Shown piece after piece: positions 18,084 to 27,407 of a DNA stretch of 64,000 nt; positions within the stretch are counted from its first letter, which is position 1, and each line of letters opens with the position of its first letter. Under the pieces are notes generated by a model. The model did not search any database and was not told the DNA's origin. It worked only from the letters and a program-made list of their open reading frames with translations. This DNA comes from Paraflavitalea devenefica (lineage in GTDB: Bacteria > Bacteroidota > Bacteroidia > Chitinophagales > Chitinophagaceae), in assembly GCF_011759375.1 (NCBI RefSeq), contig NZ_JAARML010000002.1:1054001-1118000 (forward strand), in the 5' to 3' direction. Both the position numbers and the translations under genes were made by a program.

Positions 18084-20630
18084 ATGGCCTTTCTAATTAC
18101 CGTGGCACTCCTGGTTGTCGCAGCGATTCTATTGCAGCTGCGCGAACGAAAACCGGTAGCCAAAAACCTGGCATCGCTGCTACCCGTCTATAAGATCGAA
18201 AACGACCTGCTCGTTAGCAAACATGGCGACATCACCGCCGTCTTTAAAGTGGAACTGCCGGAACTGTTCACCCTCTCCTCAGAGGAATATGAAGGGCTGC
18301 ACCATACATGGGTCCGCGCCATCCGGCTGCTACCCGCGGGCACCATCCTGCACAAACAGGACTGGTTTGTTGAAGCCAAATTCCAAGGGAAGTTTGAGCG
18401 CGAAGAAGCACCTACTTTCATTCAACAGGAAAGTGAACGTTTCTTCCACGAACGCCCTGTCCTGGACCATGACTGCTACGTGATGATCACCCGCAAAGCC
18501 AACGGCCGCAAACCTTCCAGTAGCGTATTTTCTAATTTGCTTCGATCCAGTATCGTTCCACAGGATGCCGTTACCGGCCAGGCCCTTCATGACTTTACCG
18601 ACAAGCTCGGCCAATTTGCCCGCCTGCTCAGCGATGGCGGCTGGATAAAAGTAGAACGTATGACCGGTGACCAACTGGGTGGAAGCGATACCGAAGTAGG
18701 TATCCTGGAACGCTATCTTTTTTTACACAACAAACAGGAGAAACCACTGATCCGAGATATCCGGTTTAAACCCGAATTCATGGTCGGTGAAAAATACTGC
18801 CAGATGTTTGCCATGGCAGACGTGGAGGATATGCCCAGTCTGGCCGGATCCCGAATCAATTATGACAAGTACAGCACCGACAAAACCAAATTCAGCATTG
18901 GCTTTGCCGCTCCTTTAGGACAGATACTATCCTGCAATCATATCTATAACCAGGTGATCGTAGTAGAGGATACGCAGAAGGTGCTTAAAAAACTGGAGTC
19001 CAAACGGCTCCGCCTGCAATCCCTCAGCGCCTATTCGCGCGAAAACGCCATTAGCCGCGAAGCTGTCAACGCTTTCCTGAATGAAGCTATCAGCCAGGGA
19101 CGCCAACCCGTACGGGCACATTATAACCTGTTGGTATGGTCGGAAAAAGCCAGCGACCTGAAAGAACTTCGTAACAAGGCTGCCTCCGCCCTGGCACAAA
19201 TGGATGCCAACCCTCGCCAGGAAATTGTCGGGGCCCCGCAGATCTTCTGGGGATGCATGCCTGGCAATGAAGCTGACCTGCCCGACAATGAAATGCTGGA
19301 CACCTTCGCCGAACAGGCCGCCTGCTTTTTTACCATGGAATCCACCTACCGCGATTCCATCAGCGACTTTGGCCTTCGCGTGGTAGATCGCTCCGGGCGA
19401 CCCATCTGGCTGGATATATCCGACATCGTGATGCGCAATGGCACCGTCACCAATCGGAACAAGGCAGTGTTTGGTGGCTCGGGTTCTGGCAAAAGCCTCC
19501 TGATGGCGCACCTCCATAGGAGTTACTATGAGCAGGGGGCACACATCGTTATCGTAGACGTGGGCCATAGTTACAAAGGTTTATGCGACCTGGTGAATGG
19601 ATATTATTTCACCTACTCGGAACAGAACCCCATCAAATTCAATCCATTTTTTGTCGATAGCTCCGACATTATGGACACAGAATTTAAAGAGAGCTTGAAA
19701 ACACTCATTTTGTCGCTCTGGAAAAAAGATGATGAACCTTTTCGTAGGTCCGAGTACGTAGCCATTTCTAATGCGCTCCATTATTACTACGAATATCTTG
19801 GCCAGCACCCGGAAGTTTTTCCCTGCTTCGATACCTTTTATGAGTGGGTGAAAACCGACTATGTACAGATCCTTGACAAACAGGAAGTAAAGGAAAAGGA
19901 ATTCGATGTAGCCAACTTTCTCTATGTTCTGCGGCCCTTTTACGGCGATGGTGAATTCGGGTACCTGCTCAATGCCACCGAGAAACTGGATCTGCTGCAT
20001 CAACGGTTCATCGTGTATGAACTGGACAATATCAAGGACCATGCAATTTTATTTTCTGTGACCACGCTGATGATTATGTCAAATTTTATCTCGAAGATGC
20101 GCAAGCTCAAAGGCGTGAGAAAGGTGATCACGATAGAAGAAGCCTGGAAGGCTATCGCCAAAGCCGGGATGGCGGAATTCATCAAGTATCTCTACAAGAC
20201 GATAAGAAAATTTTACGGTGAGGCGATCGTTGTGTCTCAGGAAATTGATGACGTGATCTCCAGTCCCATTATCAAGGAAGCGATACTGAATAATGCGGAT
20301 TGTAAGATACTTCTGGACATGCGCAAATTCGCCAATCGTTTTGATCAGATTCAAACTACGCTCGGTATGCAGGATAAGGGCAAGATGATGGTGCTCAGCC
20401 TGAACAAAGCCAATGACCCAGCCCGTAAGTACCGCGAGTTTTACGTGGACCTGTCAGGCCAGGTAATGAAGGTCTATGGCTACGAACCCAGCCCGGCCGA
20501 ATACTGGGCTTACACGACCGAAGAAAAGGAAAAGCTGCAGGTGCAACAGTATGCTGCCAAATTTGGCGGTGATATCAAACAAGGCATCCGTGCTTTATTG
20601 GCGGATTTAAAGGAAAATGAAAAAAAATAG
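18084..20630 (+). CDS. traG: Conjugation ATPase TraG (VirB4-like)
   Basis: An 848-residue ATPase that powers assembly or transport in the conjugative type IV secretion system. An N-terminal hydrophobic segment (residues 2-16) is followed by the VirB4-type N-domain. The Walker A motif GGSGSGKSLL is near residue 463, the Walker B region VITIEEAWKAIAKAGM near 680, and the later QTTLGMQDKGKMMVLSLN segment is also family-typical. Length and position after traF fit TraG of CTnDOT-type elements. The gene looks intact. Confidence 0.96.
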   Translation: MAFLITVALLVVAAILLQLRERKPVAKNLASLLPVYKIENDLLVSKHGDITAVFKVELPELFTLSSEEYEGLHHTWVRAIRLLPAGTILHKQDWFVEAKFQGKFEREEAPTFIQQESERFFHERPVLDHDCYVMITRKANGRKPSSSVFSNLLRSSIVPQDAVTGQALHDFTDKLGQFARLLSDGGWIKVERMTGDQLGGSDTEVGILERYLFLHNKQEKPLIRDIRFKPEFMVGEKYCQMFAMADVEDMPSLAGSRINYDKYSTDKTKFSIGFAAPLGQILSCNHIYNQVIVVEDTQKVLKKLESKRLRLQSLSAYSRENAISREAVNAFLNEAISQGRQPVRAHYNLLVWSEKASDLKELRNKAASALAQMDANPRQEIVGAPQIFWGCMPGNEADLPDNEMLDTFAEQAACFFTMESTYRDSISDFGLRVVDRSGRPIWLDISDIVMRNGTVTNRNKAVFGGSGSGKSLLMAHLHRSYYEQGAHIVIVDVGHSYKGLCDLVNGYYFTYSEQNPIKFNPFFVDSSDIMDTEFKESLKTLILSLWKKDDEPFRRSEYVAISNALHYYYEYLGQHPEVFPCFDTFYEWVKTDYVQILDKQEVKEKEFDVANFLYVLRPFYGDGEFGYLLNATEKLDLLHQRFIVYELDNIKDHAILFSVTTLMIMSNFISKMRKLKGVRKVITIEEAWKAIAKAGMAEFIKYLYKTIRKFYGEAIVVSQEIDDVISSPIIKEAILNNADCKILLDMRKFANRFDQIQTTLGMQDKGKMMVLSLNKANDPARKYREFYVDLSGQVMKVYGYEPSPAEYWAYTTEEKEKLQVQQYAAKFGGDIKQGIRALLADLKENEKK

Positions 20631-20703
20631 GCTTTATTGGCAGCAAACGCTTTACTGGCGGCGTTTTTGCTCTGAAATTGTTCATTCTAAAACCTGTCAA
20701 CAT

Positions 20704-21084
20704 ATGCGCAACATTCCTTTTATCGCCCTGCTGGGCCTGCTTGCCGCCTCCGCCGGCTGCAAACAGTCCGGCACATCACCCAAAGGGTTAACCGGTACCT
20801 TCATCCGACCAGACACCACGCCCGTATTTATTCAGGGTGATACCATCACGATCACGGTCAGCGCCACCCCCAAAGGTATGCAATACAATATTGAACGCAG
20901 GGTGGGGACGGATTACTTCGAAGCCGATGTCAGGGACCGTTATGAGGTGAAGAACTATTTGGGTAAACCCGGCGCGCAGCAAAACGTGATCGATGTGCTG
21001 CAAACCGAATGGCATTGGATCATTGACGACAAACTGGGTATCCTGCAAAGCGGCAAACGGATCTATTTCCGCGTGCAGGATTAA
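20704..21084 (+). CDS. Small lipoprotein of the tra operon
   Basis: A 126-residue lipoprotein with signal peptide MRNIPFIALLGLLAASAGC and acylation at Cys19. The rest looks like a single beta-rich domain (GDTITITVSATPKGMQYNIE) ending QSGKRIYFRVQD. I chose the ATG at 20704 because an in-frame start at 20617, overlapping the end of traG, would bury the signal peptide. No named family is recognised; small lipoproteins at this place between traG and traI are common in these operons and may act like VirB7. Confidence 0.8.
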   Translation: MRNIPFIALLGLLAASAGCKQSGTSPKGLTGTFIRPDTTPVFIQGDTITITVSATPKGMQYNIERRVGTDYFEADVRDRYEVKNYLGKPGAQQNVIDVLQTEWHWIIDDKLGILQSGKRIYFRVQD

Positions 21085-21117
21085 GCACCAAGCAGAGGGT
21101 ATTGTTTCATTTTATAA

Positions 21118-21807
21118 ATGATACCCATCATGAAACGGATTTTTTTTACTTTAGGACTGACTATGACCCTGTGTCTGGTAAGTATCCGCCCGGCGCAGGC
21201 CGAACCGATTACGGTGATCATTACCACCGCGGTAAAGAAAATACTTAAGGCCATGGACCTGGCCGTGCAGCGGCTGCAAAACGTGACCATCAAACTCCAG
21301 AATGCACAAAAGGCTTTGGAGAACGTCATGAGCAAGCTGAAGCTGGACGAAATATTTGAGTGGACAGAAAAGCAACGGAAGTTATTTGCGGGCTATTACG
21401 AGGAACTCTGGAAAGTCAAAAATGCCATCGCCACCTACAAACGTACAAGGGCGATTGTCGACAACCAACTGGCCGTACTGGCTGAATACAGAAGGGCCGT
21501 TCGCCTGTTCTCCGGTGACCCGCACTTTACGCAGGAAAAGCTGGACGACATCATGGAAGTCTACCTTGGAATCCTGAACGAAAGCCTTAAAAACGTGGAA
21601 CAGATCTCCATTGTGATTAATGGCTTCACCACCCAGATGTCAGACGCCAAACGGATGGAGATCATCAACGCAACGGATGATAGGGTAAAGAGGAACCTTA
21701 TCGACATTCGCAAATTTACCAATGACCAGGTCATTGCCAGGGTGCAAAAGGCCCGTGACGAACAGGAACTGGCGACCCTGCAACAGTATTATGGAATAAC
21801 GGAATAA
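21118..21807 (+). CDS. TraI-like conjugative transfer protein, copy 1
   Basis: A 229-residue exported helical protein. The signal peptide (MKRIFFTLGLTMTLCLVSI from the ATG at 21130; the first ATG is 21118) is followed by long alpha-helices with coiled-coil character (VQRLQNVTIKLQNAQKALEN). It ends QELATLQQYYGITE. It corresponds to TraI of Bacteroidota conjugative transposons, a periplasmic channel component between TraG and TraJ, roughly in the place of VirB5. Two further relatives occur at 22330 and 23016 and share the end pattern '..L..YYG.'. Confidence 0.82.
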   Translation: MIPIMKRIFFTLGLTMTLCLVSIRPAQAEPITVIITTAVKKILKAMDLAVQRLQNVTIKLQNAQKALENVMSKLKLDEIFEWTEKQRKLFAGYYEELWKVKNAIATYKRTRAIVDNQLAVLAEYRRAVRLFSGDPHFTQEKLDDIMEVYLGILNESLKNVEQISIVINGFTTQMSDAKRMEIINATDDRVKRNLIDIRKFTNDQVIARVQKARDEQELATLQQYYGITE

Positions 21808-21826
21808 AACTGCCAATGTAACATAG

Positions 21827-22258
21827 ATGGACAAGATCACCCAAGACATCAACGCCATGGCCGTCTTCATGCGGCAAAAGGGCTACACCGGTAACTTTAC
21901 CCTTGAAGCCGATGAGCTCCGCAACAAGTTTACCGGTGATATCAGGCGGGTGCTGACGGCACTCTCCCAACACGCCGCCCAACAAGAAACGCCCATGGGG
22001 TCTTTTATCCTGTCCACCTTTGCACAGTATAACCATCACCAAGACTATATCAAAACGCAGTTTTATATAAGCCATGAACCAAAAAATGGATTTGTAATTT
22101 CTCAACAGCACTTCTCCCACAACGCGCAGTACCCGACCAGGATGCATATCGCTTCTCACCACCAAGTGTTAGGCAGCCAGGCACTCATCAACCGCTATCC
22201 CAAGCCCAAACCCTGGGATGACCTCCGCAAAGGAAGGCCGTGGCGCCCCGGTCGATAA
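21827..22258 (+). CDS. Hypothetical protein between traI-like genes
   Basis: A 143-residue soluble protein with no signal peptide (MDKITQDINAMAVFMRQKGY). The C-terminus is basic and proline-rich (KPKPWDDLRKGRPWRPGR). No family is recognised. It lies 20 bases after the first traI-like gene in the same direction and is probably translated from the tra message. Confidence 0.75.
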   Translation: MDKITQDINAMAVFMRQKGYTGNFTLEADELRNKFTGDIRRVLTALSQHAAQQETPMGSFILSTFAQYNHHQDYIKTQFYISHEPKNGFVISQQHFSHNAQYPTRMHIASHHQVLGSQALINRYPKPKPWDDLRKGRPWRPGR

Positions 22259-22329
22259 TCAACTACGCGTGCAATCATTGCCCAGACGTGTGTTCAAATT
22301 TTATTTGATCACCGCATAAACACCTTTTT

Positions 22330-22989
22330 ATGAAAATGTGTGTATGGGCCGCCGTGTGCCTACTGGGGGTGATGATCACTCAACCCACCAGCGCGCAAAT
22401 TAGCTTTAATTGGAACGAATGGTTTAGACAGAAAAAGACAGAAAAACGATACCTGGCGCAGCATATTGCCCAGTTGCAGGTGTACTTGCAACTCGTAAAA
22501 GAAGGGTACCAGGTAATAGACAAAGGTGCGAAGTTCATCCACCAGGCCCGCAACGGGGAACTAACCCTGCATGATCTTTTTTACCTCTCGCTCAAAATGG
22601 TAAATCAGCGGATTAAAAACTACCCGGCGGTTTCAAAGACTATCGATCATCATTCCTTCATTGCCCGCAAAAGTCAGGACCTGCTGAACCGCATTGATCA
22701 ATCGGAATTTTTGCGCGCCGATCAAAAAGAATATGTCCACCAAACCATGGGTCGATTGCGCAGCGACATGAGCGCCAGCCTGGATGAACTGGTGACCGTT
22801 TTGAGCGATTACGCGCTGGAGATGGAAGATCATGAGCGGATCAAACGTATCGAACGCCTCGAGGCATATGCCCTTGAACGGGTACTGTTCATGAAGTCCT
22901 ATTATGGCCATGTGCTGGCCATGGTTGGCCAGCGCATGAATGAAACTGTAGACATCTCTGTATTGGGCAACCATTACGGCATGCCCTAA
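22330..22989 (+). CDS. TraI-like conjugative transfer protein, copy 2
   Basis: A 219-residue exported helical protein with signal peptide MKMCVWAAVCLLGVMITQPTS and cleavage near SAQ. The helical body contains VYLQLVKEGYQVIDKGAKF, then NGELTLHDLFYLSLKMVN. This closely parallels the 'YKLVSDGYTKI...GNFQLHDLFLDALFVVN' layout of copy 3, showing they are paralogues. It ends MNETVDISVLGNHYGMP, again with an aromatic-Gly end. A periplasmic structural or channel role is inferred from the TraI position. Confidence 0.8.
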   Translation: MKMCVWAAVCLLGVMITQPTSAQISFNWNEWFRQKKTEKRYLAQHIAQLQVYLQLVKEGYQVIDKGAKFIHQARNGELTLHDLFYLSLKMVNQRIKNYPAVSKTIDHHSFIARKSQDLLNRIDQSEFLRADQKEYVHQTMGRLRSDMSASLDELVTVLSDYALEMEDHERIKRIERLEAYALERVLFMKSYYGHVLAMVGQRMNETVDISVLGNHYGMP

Positions 22990-23015
22990 TCATCCCCACA
23001 GCAAAAATTATCATC

Positions 23016-23654
23016 ATGAAAACGATTTGTACATGGGGGATGATCCTGCTGCTGCAGTTACCCCTCTTTGGATCCAGGCTTTACGCCCAGTCGCATGAGG
23101 CCGCTGTTCTGTTGCTCAACATTGAAAAACTCAATCAGCTACGCGAAATCCTGGACAAAATGTATGACGGCTATAAGCTGGTCTCCGATGGCTATACCAA
23201 AATTAAAAACGTCACCAGTGGCAACTTCCAGTTGCATGACCTGTTCCTGGATGCCCTTTTTGTGGTCAATCCAACGGTAAGAAAATACCGGCGTGTAGTC
23301 GATATCGTAGAGTACCAGTTGCGGATTGTACAGGAGTACAAGGCCGCCTACCGCAGATTCCAGCGAAGCGGCGTATTTAAACCTGAACAGTTGGTATATA
23401 TCGCCGAAGTATACGGGAGGCTTACAGACGACAGCCTCAAAAACTTAGACGAACTGCTATTAGTGATCACCGCCCGCAAACTACGAATGAGCGATGACGA
23501 AAGGATTACCGCCATCGACCGAATATTTAGTGATGTCCAAAAACAACTGATGTTTCTCAGGCGGTTTAATAACCAGCAAAACATGCTGGCTATTGAACGG
23601 ACACGCGAACAAACAGAACTCAACAGCGTGAAAAACTTATACGGCATTGAGTAA
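23016..23654 (+). CDS. TraI-like conjugative transfer protein, copy 3
   Basis: A 212-residue exported helical protein with signal peptide MKTICTWGMILLLQLPLFGS and cleavage near YAQ. It shares with copy 2 the order 'L...L..GY..I..G..F.LHDLF...L..VN' and with copy 1 the segment 'DDSLKNLDELLLVITARKL' (copy 1: 'NESLKNVEQISIVINGFTT'). It ends QTELNSVKNLYGIE, nearly as copy 1 does. The three genes therefore form one family expanded inside the operon, immediately before traJ. Confidence 0.82.
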   Translation: MKTICTWGMILLLQLPLFGSRLYAQSHEAAVLLLNIEKLNQLREILDKMYDGYKLVSDGYTKIKNVTSGNFQLHDLFLDALFVVNPTVRKYRRVVDIVEYQLRIVQEYKAAYRRFQRSGVFKPEQLVYIAEVYGRLTDDSLKNLDELLLVITARKLRMSDDERITAIDRIFSDVQKQLMFLRRFNNQQNMLAIERTREQTELNSVKNLYGIE

Positions 23655-23702
23655 CTGTACTCCCATATAAAGTCCAATACCGTAACGACAAAAACAACAT
23701 GT

Positions 23703-24860
23703 ATGCGAATACGTATAATCGTCACCTTGGCCACTTCTATCCTTTTACCCTGCCTGGCACAGGCCCAGGGGGTGCCAGAAGAGATCCACAGCCTTCATGA
23801 CGTGCTGGATGATCTCTTCGATGAAATGCTCGTCATGAGCGAAGAACTGCTGGACGCCAGTCGCGTCATAGCAGGTTTTGCCGCCGTGTTTTATATCGGC
23901 TATCGCGTATGGAAACATATCGCCAATGCGGAGGCGATCGATTTTTTCCCTTTGCTACGCCCTTTTGCACTAGGATTTTGTATCTCGATTTTTCCGCAAG
24001 TCATCAGCCTCATGAATGCCGTGTTATATCCCACAGTAGCAGCCACCAGGGCCATGGTGGAGAGCTCTAACACCAGCATCGAAAAACTCATCGTGCAACG
24101 GCAAAAAGAACTGGAAGAGACCAAGTCTTATAAAATGTATGGCGTAAACGATGGGGAAGGAGATCGTGATGTCTGGATGTACTACACCCACCGAACAGAA
24201 ATCGGCGATGAGGGCCTGTTTGGTGGCATCGGGAACGACATTGAATTTTCCATGGACAGGGCTTATTACAACCTGAAAAGCTGGTTTAAGGACGTCATTT
24301 CATTTTTACTGCAGTTGCTCTATGAAGCGGCCGCGCTTTGTATTAACACCATCCGTACGTTCAACCTGCTTATTTGCGCATTGCTGGGACCCTTCGTCTT
24401 TGCACTCTCCATTTTCGATGGCCTGCAACACAGCCTCACTGTCTGGCTGGCCCGCTACATCAACTTCTATCTCTGGCTGCCAATCGCTAACGTGCTGGGT
24501 TCCCTGCTCGGAAAAATACAGGAAGGCATGATCAAACTCGACCTGGAACAAATGGAGCGATTCGGCGATACCTTTTTTACCACGGCCGATATCGGGTATT
24601 TAGTGTTTATGATTATCGGAATTGTCGCCTTCTTTACCGTACCCAACCTCTCTAACCTGATCATCAATACCGGCGGCGGCTCCATCCTCACCTCCAAAGT
24701 TACCAATATGACTATCGGCAATGTCAGCTCGTTGGGCATGGCTGCCGCTGGCGGTATCGGCATGGCGGCAGATGCCTTTGGTAATAATAACCTGCGCATG
24801 ACCAAAGGCGAAAGCGGCCATGGCGTAGGCTCCGGGTACTTTGGTGATAAACTGGGGTAG
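23703..24860 (+). CDS. traJ: Conjugative transfer membrane protein TraJ
   Basis: A 385-residue polytopic membrane protein (VirB6-like) of the conjugative channel. The signal peptide MRIRIIVTLATSILLPCLAQ is followed by a first membrane region (VIAGFAAVFYIGYRVWKHIA), a periplasmic loop, then several hydrophobic helices including LLICALLGPFVFALSIFDGL and YLVFMIIGIVAFFTVPNLSN. The motif TVPNLSNLIINTGGG is typical of TraJ in these elements. The C-terminus is Gly/Ala-rich. The gene looks complete. Confidence 0.93.
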   Translation: MRIRIIVTLATSILLPCLAQAQGVPEEIHSLHDVLDDLFDEMLVMSEELLDASRVIAGFAAVFYIGYRVWKHIANAEAIDFFPLLRPFALGFCISIFPQVISLMNAVLYPTVAATRAMVESSNTSIEKLIVQRQKELEETKSYKMYGVNDGEGDRDVWMYYTHRTEIGDEGLFGGIGNDIEFSMDRAYYNLKSWFKDVISFLLQLLYEAAALCINTIRTFNLLICALLGPFVFALSIFDGLQHSLTVWLARYINFYLWLPIANVLGSLLGKIQEGMIKLDLEQMERFGDTFFTTADIGYLVFMIIGIVAFFTVPNLSNLIINTGGGSILTSKVTNMTIGNVSSLGMAAAGGIGMAADAFGNNNLRMTKGESGHGVGSGYFGDKLG

Positions 24861-24870
24861 GGACCCTGAC

Positions 24871-24890
24871 AAAAAAATGTGCATTTTTTT
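24871..24890. repeat. Near-perfect 20-bp palindrome after traJ
   Basis: AAAAAAATG (24871-24879) and CATTTTTTT (24882-24890) are inverted around two bases, in the 60-base gap between traJ and traK. The stem is AT-only apart from two pairs, so it is a weak terminator at best; it could be a protein-binding site. Confidence 0.45.
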
Positions 24891-24929
24891 CATTCGTGTT
24901 TTTAAACCTATTGAAAATTATTGAACGTC

Positions 24930-25544
24930 ATGCAACAACTTAAAAATATTGATTCGGCCTTTAAGCATGTGCGGCTTTTTACCCTGGTGCTCATCATCGC
25001 ATACACCGCCCTGTTGGGTTATGGCGTATACCGCTATACCGATCAACTATCGCACGCTTCGGAACGAATATTTATCATCAATGACGGCAAAGCCCTTGTG
25101 GCCACCAGTTCCACCCGCCGCGAAAACATTCCGGTCGAGGCGAAAGACCATGTCAAAACCTTTCATGCCCTGTTTTTCACCTTGAGCCCGGATGACAAAG
25201 CCATTGAAGCTAATATTCGCGCAGCCCTGAGCCTGGCCGACCGCAGTGCCAAGGCACAATATGATGACCTGAAAGAGAAGGCCTACTACAGTGGCATTAT
25301 TCGTGGTAACATCAGCCAGGAAGTGAGCTGCGATTCCGTTGCTTTTTCCATGGCCAGCTATCCCTACCGCTGGCGCTACTTTGGTAAACAACGGATCATC
25401 CGCACCACCGCCATCCTTACCCGAACCATAATCACCGAAGGCTTCCTTCGCACCATCGAACGTACTGAAGATAACCCACATGGCTTTTTAATCGAAAAAT
25501 GGACCACCCTGGAAAACAAGGACCTCCACCTCGAAAACAGATAA
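24930..25544 (+). CDS. traK: Conjugative transfer protein TraK
   Basis: A 204-residue single-pass inner-membrane protein (VirB8-like). The N-terminal MQQLKNIDSAFKHVRLFTLV leads into a membrane helix at about 14-35, then a periplasmic domain with RENIPVEAKDHVKTFHALFF and ENPHGFLIEKW-like C-terminal sequence, both typical of TraK. I use the ATG at 24930; a TTG at 24921 would add three residues. traK is followed after three bases by the next gene. Confidence 0.93.
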   Translation: MQQLKNIDSAFKHVRLFTLVLIIAYTALLGYGVYRYTDQLSHASERIFIINDGKALVATSSTRRENIPVEAKDHVKTFHALFFTLSPDDKAIEANIRAALSLADRSAKAQYDDLKEKAYYSGIIRGNISQEVSCDSVAFSMASYPYRWRYFGKQRIIRTTAILTRTIITEGFLRTIERTEDNPHGFLIEKWTTLENKDLHLENR

Positions 25545-25547
25545 CAT

Positions 25548-26045
25548 ATGTGGAAACGAAAGAAAACCGGCGAGCAGCGGCGGCCCTCCCCGCTGGTGGA
25601 AAAAATAGGGGGCAAACTTTTAGCCGTCCAGCATCGATGGGCTACAGGACTCAATAAGCGCACAGCCCATTGGTCACGCCAGCAACAGATCCTATTCGTT
25701 GTGCTGGCCTGCGGGGCCCTGTCAGCCCTGAACCTGGTGGCCCTCGTGGATAAGTCCCCAACCACCACCACGCTGCACCAGAAAGCCAATGTCGTGCCCA
25801 TTCCCAAACACTGGGTATTGCCCAACACCGGCCCGCAGTTTAACCGCCAGGACACCCTCACCTTCCAGGCACTGCGTCAGCGCCTTGACTCTCTGATGGC
25901 CACAGATACCGGCAGACAACAACTGCAGGCGTTTAACCAACGAAGGCCCGGCTTCCTGGACTCTCTGCTCCATATCGAACGACAAATATTTCCCACTCTA
26001 CCACCCATCAACATTTTTTCACCTGACAAAACGCAAACACCATGA
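25548..26045 (+). CDS. Membrane protein in the TraL position
   Basis: A 165-residue protein with a basic N-terminus (MWKRKKTGEQRRPSPL), one membrane helix at about residues 47-68 (ILFVVLACGALSALNLVALV) and a short periplasmic part rich in Gln, Arg and Pro. It sits between traK and traM, where TraL is found in CTnDOT-type operons, and its stop overlaps the traM start (ATGA). Sequence alone does not prove it is TraL. Confidence 0.75.
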   Translation: MWKRKKTGEQRRPSPLVEKIGGKLLAVQHRWATGLNKRTAHWSRQQQILFVVLACGALSALNLVALVDKSPTTTTLHQKANVVPIPKHWVLPNTGPQFNRQDTLTFQALRQRLDSLMATDTGRQQLQAFNQRRPGFLDSLLHIERQIFPTLPPINIFSPDKTQTP

Positions 26046-27382
26046 CACAGCCGACAAACGAAAGGCCGAATAAAACCAAATTATTATTGGCCGCACCTCT
26101 GGTGGTGATACCATTTTGTGCCCTTTTTTTTCACGCCCTCGGCGGCGGCAAGGGTACCGGGGACAAACAGCAGGCAGAGCAACCCAAAGGGCTTAATACC
26201 TACCTGCCTTCTCCTAAAATCAAAGACACCCGCCAGGATAAACTTTCACTCTATGAGATCGATGAAAAAGACTCAGCGAGCAAACAAAAACAACATCGCG
26301 GGAGCCTTGATCTCTTTGAAATGGAAACACCGCCGATTCCTGGCGAGGCCGTCCACGATGAGCAAACAGCAGACATAGATCCCTATGGCCGCGTGACCAA
26401 CCCCTTCTCAAGTGGAGGTGCCAGCGAAAATCGCCGCCGCAGGGGCAACCGGGCCGAAATGGCAGAACAGCCCGCCGATGAACTGGAACGCAAGCTGAAC
26501 GTGCTCCGTTGTTCGCTGCAACATGATACCTCCAACCAACCTGAACCCGCCGAGCCGGCTGACGAACCCACTCCGCAAAACGATGCCGTATTTAAACAGC
26601 TGGATGCTGCGATGGCCGCCATCAAGGATGGCACCGATGGCGGACAGCCCGATCGGGAACTGGGTATGATGAGCGGCATGCTAGATAAAATTCTGGACAT
26701 TCAACACCCGGACCGCGTAAAAAACCGGCTGGAGAAACAAACCACCAGCGAGAACAAAGGCATGCGCGTGGCCGCCATTTCCACGCCTTCATTGATAGAT
26801 CCGTTATTACAAGCCACAGATCCCAGCACAACACGTTATTCCGTCTCCACAAAGCCACAGCAGGTTGATGGTTTTTATGAACTGGGTGACCCGGCCCAGG
26901 CTGGTACTGATGCCGTCCCTTCCATTGCAGCCGTAGTCCATGGCACTCAAACCCTGGTCAACGGCGCCTCCCTGGAAATCCGGCTGGATCAAGACGTGTA
27001 TGTCCGAGGTCAGCTAATACCTAAAGGGACATCCCTACACGGAAAATGTTCTCTGTCAGGAGAGCGGTTACAGGTCAGCTTCAATATTATCCGGCATGGA
27101 CAGCTGCTGTTTCCAGTAGACCTGGAGGCCTATGGCCTTGATGGCATCCCCGGCATCAGGATACCCGGCTCTATCACCCGCGATGCAGCCAAGCAGGGGA
27201 CCAATGAAGCTATCCAGGCCATCGGCCTTTCCACCATGGACCCCTCGCTGACTGCGCAAGCCACTGCCGCCGGCCTGGACGCGGCTAAAACACTGCTCAC
27301 TAAAAAAGTGAAACTCGTAAAAGTAACTGTCAAAACTGATTGCCCCCTCCTGCTCAGGGACGGCACTAAAAACAATAAATAA
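26042..27382 (+). CDS. traM: Conjugative transfer protein TraM
   Basis: A 446-residue protein with VirB10-like topology. A short cytoplasmic N-terminus is followed by a membrane helix at about 13-33 (LLLAAPLVVIPFCALFFHAL), then a long polar linker starting with the TraM-typical GLNTYLPSPKIKDTRQDKLS. A C-terminal beta domain contains RLDQDVYVRGQLIPKGTSLH and GLDGIPGIRIPGSITRDAAK. It forms the envelope-spanning core with TraN. The linker is Gln/Glu/Pro-rich and probably disordered. Confidence 0.93.
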   Translation: MTQPTNERPNKTKLLLAAPLVVIPFCALFFHALGGGKGTGDKQQAEQPKGLNTYLPSPKIKDTRQDKLSLYEIDEKDSASKQKQHRGSLDLFEMETPPIPGEAVHDEQTADIDPYGRVTNPFSSGGASENRRRRGNRAEMAEQPADELERKLNVLRCSLQHDTSNQPEPAEPADEPTPQNDAVFKQLDAAMAAIKDGTDGGQPDRELGMMSGMLDKILDIQHPDRVKNRLEKQTTSENKGMRVAAISTPSLIDPLLQATDPSTTRYSVSTKPQQVDGFYELGDPAQAGTDAVPSIAAVVHGTQTLVNGASLEIRLDQDVYVRGQLIPKGTSLHGKCSLSGERLQVSFNIIRHGQLLFPVDLEAYGLDGIPGIRIPGSITRDAAKQGTNEAIQAIGLSTMDPSLTAQATAAGLDAAKTLLTKKVKLVKVTVKTDCPLLLRDGTKNNK

Positions 27383-27407
27383 TTGATCACCCAAAACATC
27401 CTCCAAC

